Shown here: piece by piece, positions 53,590 through 58,943 of the stretch
How the letters are laid out: every line of letters starts with the position of its first letter
Position numbering within the stretch: the first letter of the stretch is position 1
DNA from: Lachnospiraceae bacterium
Lineage (GTDB): Bacteria; Bacillota; Clostridia; Lachnospirales; Lachnospiraceae
Direction of reading: 5' to 3'
DNA length: 58,943 bases
Assembly: GCA_022793065.1 (NCBI GenBank)
Contig: JAAWCE010000016.1
Span: forward strand, 1 to 58,943
Made by a program: the position numbers and the translations under genes
The notes under the pieces: model-generated
What the model was told of the DNA's origin: nothing
The model's input: only the letters and a program-made list of their open reading frames with translations
The model's database searches: none

Positions 53590-55350
53590 CTAAGGAAGCC
53601 TTACAAATGTTCCTCGCTCCAAAAACGCCTTTCCGTCCTCCACCCGATACACCAGGTCGCATTTTTCAATGGTTTGCAGCCTGTGAGCAATAATCACCAA
53701 AGTCTTTTTGCCCTGAAGACGATTGATGGATTCCATAATTGCCGCCTCGGTGTCATTATCCAGCGCCGATGTGGCCTCATCCAGAATCAGCACCTCCGGG
53801 TCATAATACAATGCTCTGGCAATGCTGATCCGCTGCCTTTGCCCTCCTGACAGCCGGATTCCCCGCTCCCCGATGCCGGTATCAAGCCCTTCCGGAAGGC
53901 TCCTGACAAACTCGTCCAACTGCGCCTCTTTCAACACTTCCCACACCCTGGTCTCATCAATCTTGTCATCCCCTACGCCAAAAGCCACATTCCTGCGTAT
54001 GGTATCGTCCAGCATAAATATCATCTGAGGGATGTATCCCACATTTTTCAGAAATTCCCTGTGATGCGCCTTCACTTCCACGCCATCTGCACAGATGGTT
54101 CCCTCCTGCACCTCCAGAAGCCCCAACAGAATATCTACAATGGTACTTTTGCCCGCGCCGGTGACTCCCACAATGCCCACGGCCGCTCCGATGGGAATGG
54201 TCAATGCAGCATGGTCAAAAATCAGTTTTTCTGAATTCGGATAAGCGTATACAATATCTTTCAGTTCTATCGCCTGTTTCAGCGGAAGCTTTTCCTCTGC
54301 TTCGGCAGCAAACGTCATATCCACTTTCGTATCCTCAATCTCTTCCTGCAGATTATCCCTGACCCCCATAAAAAAGGGTTCAAAATAGGCAATGGAATTG
54401 ATTTGGTTATTAATGCGGTTCACTGCGGGCAGAAGTACAAATGCCGCCGCCGCAAGCGTGGAAAACAATTCCAGCATATTTTCCGTGCTGGTCCCGGTAA
54501 GCGTCATCACAATCATATATCCCATCATGACGGCAATACACACCGTCTCAATCAATAGCTTTGGAATATTATTATACAGACTGTACCGCTGCACCGCATC
54601 CACATACCCCTTGCCGCACTTACGGTATTCCTCCACAAAATACTGCTCCTTACAATTGATTTTCACCTCTTTGATGCCCTGAACCGTCTGAGAGATCCAT
54701 TTAAACAGACTGCTGTAATAATCCTGGTTATCCTTCCCCGATTTGTACATAATAGGTTTTAATATCCTTTTAATCACCGCCATCAGAAGTACCAGAGAAA
54801 ACGCCAGCAAAATTGTCATAGCGCCATTTGCCGCCAGACAATATCCCACCACAAACAAAGACATAACCCCATCGGATAATAGCTGCAGCAGCGACAAAAT
54901 CAGCGCATACATATTATTCACATCACTGGTAATGCTGCGCTGCACCACAGCAGTATCCGCATTCAAATAAAATTCATACCCCCTTCGGAGATAGTTGCGC
55001 AGCATACGCTCCGACGTTCTAAACTGATTGGTATATACAAAAGCAAACGTAAGCTTCTGCTGCACAAACAGGAACAAATTTTTCGCTCCGAAGACCGCCA
55101 CCAAAAGCACCATTACCGTAATAGAAAAACTCCTGAAATCCTTACATCCCAGAAAATCATAGAATGTCCTGACCATACCGCCTTTTTCCACCGCCTGAGG
55201 GTCAATGACCACGCTGACCACCTGCACCAGCAATCCCACTCCTGCGGTCTGCAAAAAAGCCCCTATGATCATCAGCACCACCAGTCCCCCCATAGAACGC
55301 TTTTGTTTCTTATCCAATAACACACGAAGCTTTTTCCAAATCTGTATCAC
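53590..55350 (-). CDS. PglK-like ABC flippase
   Basis: 586 aa with six N-terminal membrane helices fused to an ATPase: Walker A GVTGAGKST, signature LSGGQRQRISIARAL, Walker B VLILDEATSALD. The N-terminus (KKLRVLLDKKQKRSMGG) and membrane part resemble PglK/MsbA-type exporters that flip undecaprenyl-diphosphate oligosaccharides. Likely start is GTG at 55350 after GGGGGGACGGCGA; a TTG is five codons upstream. It would flip the lipid-linked product of this operon, separately from the ABC-2 exporter in the rml operon. Confidence 0.82.
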   Translation of the reverse strand: MIQIWKKLRVLLDKKQKRSMGGLVVLMIIGAFLQTAGVGLLVQVVSVVIDPQAVEKGGMVRTFYDFLGCKDFRSFSITVMVLLVAVFGAKNLFLFVQQKLTFAFVYTNQFRTSERMLRNYLRRGYEFYLNADTAVVQRSITSDVNNMYALILSLLQLLSDGVMSLFVVGYCLAANGAMTILLAFSLVLLMAVIKRILKPIMYKSGKDNQDYYSSLFKWISQTVQGIKEVKINCKEQYFVEEYRKCGKGYVDAVQRYSLYNNIPKLLIETVCIAVMMGYMIVMTLTGTSTENMLELFSTLAAAAFVLLPAVNRINNQINSIAYFEPFFMGVRDNLQEEIEDTKVDMTFAAEAEEKLPLKQAIELKDIVYAYPNSEKLIFDHAALTIPIGAAVGIVGVTGAGKSTIVDILLGLLEVQEGTICADGVEVKAHHREFLKNVGYIPQMIFMLDDTIRRNVAFGVGDDKIDETRVWEVLKEAQLDEFVRSLPEGLDTGIGERGIRLSGGQRQRISIARALYYDPEVLILDEATSALDNDTEAAIMESINRLQGKKTLVIIAHRLQTIEKCDLVYRVEDGKAFLERGTFVRLP

Positions 55351-55373
55351 TCGCCGTCCCCCCAATATCTTTA

Positions 55374-56444
55374 TTATATCTGCTCATTCTGCCTATGAAT
55401 CAAGGGATCTTCGTAGGCATCCATAAAGTCCTCCCCCAACCGCACCATTTCATCCGCAAATTTTATGGCTTTTATCTCGGTCAAAACCGCAACCACCTTC
55501 TTAAACCGCAGTCCTGGGAAAAAATTCAGCACCTCCATGGGCACAGTGGCGTCAAACTGGGGATATTTGGCAAAAAGTTTTCTATAATTTAATTCATCCC
55601 TGGGATGGGGCTTTAGAAATATAGTCCCCTCCGGCTCATATCGGGCAATGATGTCCCTGAAAATGCGCTCTCTTATGTCCAGTGTACACAGGGGGTCCGT
55701 GAGAATCAGAATCTTGTCCCCCACCTTGCTGCTCTCTTCAATCTGCCGCTCCAGCCCCTCTTTGTCACGGATAAATGCTCTTAAAATCAAGTCTTTGTCC
55801 TCAGGTTTCAGGTGTTCTACCAACGCCTGCCTGGACTGCTCAATATATCTGGGACAGGGATAGGGAATCAATGATATATCGTTCACTTCCATATCAATAC
55901 AATACTTTCCATATCCATTCTGCACAAAAATCAGATTCAGATACCTGGAGAGAAACGCTTTCAGCTTAAAATGCCCTCTGTTGTCATACCTGGCCGCGTC
56001 ATAATTTTTCAAACAATTCAGTCCGTCCTCCAGCGCATGATAACGGATTCTATTCTGATTCAGATAGTACCCCACCGGGTCGGAATCACAATACACATAG
56101 ATATCGCCATACTCCCTGAAATTCACCGGCACATATGGCGCATTCAGCTTGGCAAGCTGTTTGGTATACTGTATTCTGGCCCACATATGAAAGACAATAT
56201 TCCCCCTGTCCCGGTTATGGCCCTCTAACTGAGGAAAAAAGTCATCTCTCTTTTCGTCATATTCCAACACCCTTTCAAACAGCCCTGTGCTCTCCACACG
56301 GTCCTTTAGCTTTTCAAAATTAATGGACATTTTACTGAGCAGCAATGTGGCCTGTCCCCGTTTTTCCTTCGGCAGATTCAATTCCTTTAAAAATGTCACA
56401 TATACATGATAATACGTATGGCATACATAGATTCGTTCCTTCAT
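55374..56444 (-). CDS. GT52/polysialyltransferase-like glycosyltransferase
   Basis: 356 aa, no membrane helix. IYVCHTYYHVYVTFL at the start, YCDSDPVGYYL, YHALEDGLNCL near 135, LILTDPLCTL and FLKPHPRDELNY near 290 resemble the GT-B folds of GT52 sialyltransferases and capsule transferases, where EDG and PHP motifs bind the CMP-sugar. Being next to pseF makes it the best candidate to transfer the nonulosonic acid from its CMP form. The match is by motif only. Good ribosome site (GGGAGACGGGAA). Confidence 0.6.
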   Translation of the reverse strand: MKERIYVCHTYYHVYVTFLKELNLPKEKRGQATLLLSKMSINFEKLKDRVESTGLFERVLEYDEKRDDFFPQLEGHNRDRGNIVFHMWARIQYTKQLAKLNAPYVPVNFREYGDIYVYCDSDPVGYYLNQNRIRYHALEDGLNCLKNYDAARYDNRGHFKLKAFLSRYLNLIFVQNGYGKYCIDMEVNDISLIPYPCPRYIEQSRQALVEHLKPEDKDLILRAFIRDKEGLERQIEESSKVGDKILILTDPLCTLDIRERIFRDIIARYEPEGTIFLKPHPRDELNYRKLFAKYPQFDATVPMEVLNFFPGLRFKKVVAVLTEIKAIKFADEMVRLGEDFMDAYEDPLIHRQNEQI

Positions 56445-56508
56445 TTCCCGTCTCCCGTTTTTCTCCGTTCATCCTCTGCTTGTATCCGCCAAAAAGAGAT
56501 ACGCCATT

Positions 56509-58362
56509 TTATTTATATGAAAGCTCTTTGTTTCCTTCATATTTCCTGCACAAATAAATTGTATCCCCATAGACACTCTCTTCCTTTGGCAGCAAAACCC
56601 TTTCCACTGTCCAGCCATACTGTTCAAGCACTGCAAGCGCCTTATCCTCTTCCACGATGCCTTTCTTTAACACCACCAGACTTTGCAGTTGTTCCAAATC
56701 AGAGGTATCCTGTCTCTGCTCCAATTCAGGAAGCTTTAAAAGCAAAGTTTTGTCATATTGTGCAAATTCCAGTAAATTCTCATAATAACCGGTTCCGTCA
56801 TACAGACAGATACAGGATAAATCTCCATATTGCTTTGCCAACGCCAACTGACTGTCATACCCCTGGTACAGATACGTCCCATCATACGCCGCCACATTGA
56901 CAACGCAAATCAGGCATATCGCGCCCGCCATACATGCCCTGCGCCGCTTCCTTTCCATGGACGCCTGTCCCTTTCCGCAAAACATCCCCAGAGCAGCTCC
57001 CAAAAGCAAAAGCACCCCCATTGCTGCGAACGGAAATAAGGGCATAAGATATCGGTCCACCAAATATGGAGCCGTTCTTGCCGCCAGCAAAAAGTAACAA
57101 ACACAAGGAACAGCAAACATCAGCAGCAGTTCGCGGGCTTGCCCCCTGTCAAATGCCTGACATTCCCTATTCTCCCCCATTTCTCCGCCATTGCTCATAG
57201 TTCCCTTAAGAAGTCTTCTTTTCTTCCCCACAATCCCCACACATACGCACACTGTCAAAACACCCAGCACCATCAGCCCAAAGCCCACTTTGCCGAAACT
57301 TCCCTCTATCAAAATTTGGGCAAATTTTCCCAGCCGATCACCATATCCGGATAAGGCATTGCCCAAATTCTGCAGCGCCTCCACCCCCCGCTCACTGGAA
57401 AACACATCCTGCAGCGCAAATGGAAAGATTGCCACGCCCACCACCGCCGCCAAAAGCATCGTGCGAATATACCGTTTTAACTCCGGAATTCTCTTTCTTA
57501 CAATGAACAATCCCACTGTCACCGCTGCCAGCGTCAGACAGTAAAAGAGGAAAAAATATTGCGTCCAAAATCCCAGCATTGTCACCAGCGCCAACAGCCC
57601 GTTCTTTTCCTCAAAACCTCCTTCAAGCCATTTTTTCACATGCAGATAAAACAGCATCACACAGAAAAAGGTTACCAGACCATACATACGAATCAGTAAC
57701 GCCGTGCCAATACCTCCTGAGGAAATACCATATAATGCCCCTGCACCCATGCCAGCCGCACTTCCGAAGCCGGAAGGAAAAAATCCATAGGTTTCCAAAA
57801 GACTTCCAATCCGAAAAAAACAAAGGATACAGCCTAAAATTGCCAGAATATTAATGGTATCCCCCAAAAAAGGCGCCGTAACTCCCGGAAAAAAAGACGA
57901 CATTGTATGCAGCAGCATAAAATGCAAAGGCGGATGATTGTCATCCTTTACATTAAAATAAACAGAAAAATATTGAAAACGATCTCCCTTTCCCACAGTC
58001 ACATAATCCGTAAACTGTTCCCCGCTAATCCACACAGGTTCCGGGTACACATCCGCCTTATACTGCAAAAGCTTACTATTTCCCCTGTTTTTCACCACAT
58101 CCATCCCTATGTCAAAAAGGTTTCCCACAGTCTCCCCAAAGGTCTCCCCCTGCACTTCCTCCCGCATGAATTTAGCCAATCTTCCCTCTGGCTGCGTGGG
58201 TACAATCCAGGGATTATACTGGGCGTTGGACAGTTCAAAAGAAAGAAGTTCATCCATATGATATCCTTCCTTTTTCACCACAAAGCAGCACAAGACCCCT
58301 GCTACCAGCAAAAGCATCAAAAGCTGTGCCCTGTTTTTTACATTTATTTTAAACTTCTTCAT
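56509..58362 (-). CDS. GT-C type membrane glycosyltransferase, first gene of the large operon
   Basis: 617 aa with 10-12 membrane helices. YHMDELLSFELSNAQYNPW follows helix 1 and DDNHPPLHFMLLHTM comes about 100 residues later, matching the paralogue at 9347 (YHVDEIYSYGLANSEY; VHPPLYYMILHT). A soluble tail of about 120 residues ends the protein. It should transfer a lipid-phosphate-linked sugar outside. A consensus promoter lies 70 bases upstream. Confidence 0.78.
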   Translation of the reverse strand: MKKFKINVKNRAQLLMLLLVAGVLCCFVVKKEGYHMDELLSFELSNAQYNPWIVPTQPEGRLAKFMREEVQGETFGETVGNLFDIGMDVVKNRGNSKLLQYKADVYPEPVWISGEQFTDYVTVGKGDRFQYFSVYFNVKDDNHPPLHFMLLHTMSSFFPGVTAPFLGDTINILAILGCILCFFRIGSLLETYGFFPSGFGSAAGMGAGALYGISSGGIGTALLIRMYGLVTFFCVMLFYLHVKKWLEGGFEEKNGLLALVTMLGFWTQYFFLFYCLTLAAVTVGLFIVRKRIPELKRYIRTMLLAAVVGVAIFPFALQDVFSSERGVEALQNLGNALSGYGDRLGKFAQILIEGSFGKVGFGLMVLGVLTVCVCVGIVGKKRRLLKGTMSNGGEMGENRECQAFDRGQARELLLMFAVPCVCYFLLAARTAPYLVDRYLMPLFPFAAMGVLLLLGAALGMFCGKGQASMERKRRRACMAGAICLICVVNVAAYDGTYLYQGYDSQLALAKQYGDLSCICLYDGTGYYENLLEFAQYDKTLLLKLPELEQRQDTSDLEQLQSLVVLKKGIVEEDKALAVLEQYGWTVERVLLPKEESVYGDTIYLCRKYEGNKELSYK

Positions 58363-58715
58363 TTTTACATTTCCCTGTGCGCAAAAGCGCGGCCTTTACA
58401 TTCTTCTACAACATCCTTTTTATTTATGCTTATCATATACCCCCCATTCATATGTGTCAAGAAAAAGCAATTTACCGCTCTGCACCTTTCCCGCTCCAAC
58501 CTGGGAATCAAATTACCAAAAACATCTCCTATCAGGGGGTTTTACAGCATTTTCCATATTCTTCTGTCAAGTATGGACTTTCATTATATCCTTCAATCCT
58601 TCAATAGAGAATTGCACACTATCATGCTGTATCAGCATTATTCTCTCGTTATCCTTGTGTAATGTCAAATGCTTATTTCTTTAACAATATGTTGTTTTAT
58701 TCGCTATCTCGGAAA
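58363..58715. other. 353-base gap between the large operon and the ferredoxin-like gene
   Basis: It holds the operon promoter at 58432-58460, a GCGC-AAAA-GCGC stem near 58379-58390 in the leader and a 6-bp palindrome ATGCTG-TAT-CAGCAT at 58624-58638. A second TTGACA lies near 58573 on the minus strand with a poor -10. No gene is seen on either strand. Confidence 0.5.
58432..58460 (-). promoter_or_regulatory. Sigma-A promoter of the large glycan operon
   Basis: Minus strand TTGACA (58460-58455, perfect), 17 bases, TATGAT (58437-58432, 5/6), about 70 bases before the start at 58362. Some 20 genes follow with gaps mostly under 65 bases. Confidence 0.75.
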
Positions 58716-58943
58716 TTATAGCGCGTTTTTAGGACAAATGTTTTTACATTCAAAACATAAAATACATTCTGTCCCGTTTTTGCGTTTTCTTGAGTTATCA
58801 GTTACATCAACATTCATAGGACATACTTTTTTACATTTTCCACAAGAAACACATTTGCTTTTGTCACATTTCATATGCAGCAATGAAAAATAGGATGCCG
58901 GTTTCAAAAATACTGTAATTGGACATATATATTTACAGAACGC
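58716..58943 (-). CDS. 4Fe-4S membrane protein, C-terminal part
   Basis: 75 codons visible, the frame being open to the window edge, so the N-terminus is missing. It reads AFCKYICPITVFL, then two clusters CVSCGKCKKVCP and CILCFECKNICP: two 4Fe-4S centres behind a membrane part, like the tail of NapH/YccM-type ferredoxin proteins. The TTG near 58907 is not the start, since the sequence continues in frame to the CP motif. Function probably electron transfer at the membrane. Confidence 0.75.
   Translation of the reverse strand, partial: AFCKYICPITVFLKPASYFSLLHMKCDKSKCVSCGKCKKVCPMNVDVTDNSRKRKNGTECILCFECKNICPKNAL

Overview
The window looks like the chromosome of a low-to-moderate GC Gram-positive Clostridia member, most likely a Lachnospiraceae gut bacterium. 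The signs are strong AGGAGG-type ribosome binding sites, near-consensus sigma-A promoters, GH25 lysozymes with cell-wall-binding repeats, a CotH/VTC/DUF4956 cassette, a SpoIID/LysM protein and a DUF4037/DUF4125 protein. No rRNA, tRNA, CRISPR array or transposase was recognised. Almost all coding capacity serves cell-surface glycan synthesis, export and modification.

Layout. (1) 1-11.2 kb: a plus-strand LysM/peptidoglycan-binding protein with a SpoIID-like core, then minus-strand genes for a tautomerase, a small unknown, a GH35 beta-galactosidase, a TPR-nucleotidyltransferase-DUF4125 protein, a FecR-domain surface protein and a GT-C membrane glycosyltransferase. (2) 11.4-16.0 kb, plus strand: a GT-C-like membrane protein, DUF4956, VTC-domain protein and CotH kinase, fired from a perfect consensus promoter back-to-back with one for the GT-C gene. 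(3) 16.1-31.1 kb, minus strand, ten genes from a perfect consensus promoter at 31.15 kb: GT-C, rmlB, rmlA, a membrane-anchored GH25 lysozyme, rmlC, an ABC-2 polysaccharide exporter (permease and ATPase with a Wzt-like sugar-binding tail), a WbdD-like methyltransferase/kinase and two large GT2 enzymes. This reads as an ABC-exported polysaccharide with a capped end. (4) 31.2-34.7 kb: a giant GH25 lysozyme with an acidic 13-residue tandem repeat on the presumed cytoplasmic side. (5) 34.9-36.1 kb, plus: a membrane-anchored SGNH-fold protein whose nucleophile serine is replaced. (6) 36.2-58.4 kb, minus: about 20 tightly packed genes behind a promoter at 58.45 kb. They comprise GT-C, a GT52-like transferase, a PglK-like ABC flippase, GT2, pseF, an FkbH-like enzyme, an acyl carrier protein, pseH-like, a SUKH-like protein, pseI, pseG, an SGNH hydrolase, a GtrII-like glucosyltransferase, a GtrB-like lipid glycosyltransferase, wecE and four polytopic membrane proteins. 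(7) The right edge holds the end of a 4Fe-4S membrane protein.

How it fits together. RmlA and RmlB make dTDP-4-keto-6-deoxyglucose, which can go through RmlC toward rhamnose (rmlD is not here) or through WecE to dTDP-Fuc4N. PseH/G/I/F supply the last steps to a CMP-nonulosonic acid (pseudaminate type), while PseB and PseC are absent. The FkbH-ACP pair sits directly against the PseH-like acyltransferase, which suggests an unusual, perhaps glyceroyl, N-acyl group on an amino sugar. A GT52-like enzyme is a candidate nonulosonate transferase, and the PglK-like exporter is a candidate flippase for the product. The acylated nonulosonate module is the best candidate for an undescribed system; the WbdD-like/Wzt-like capping pair in a Gram-positive and the structured intergenic element with an antisense consensus promoter beside a SUKH-like gene come next.
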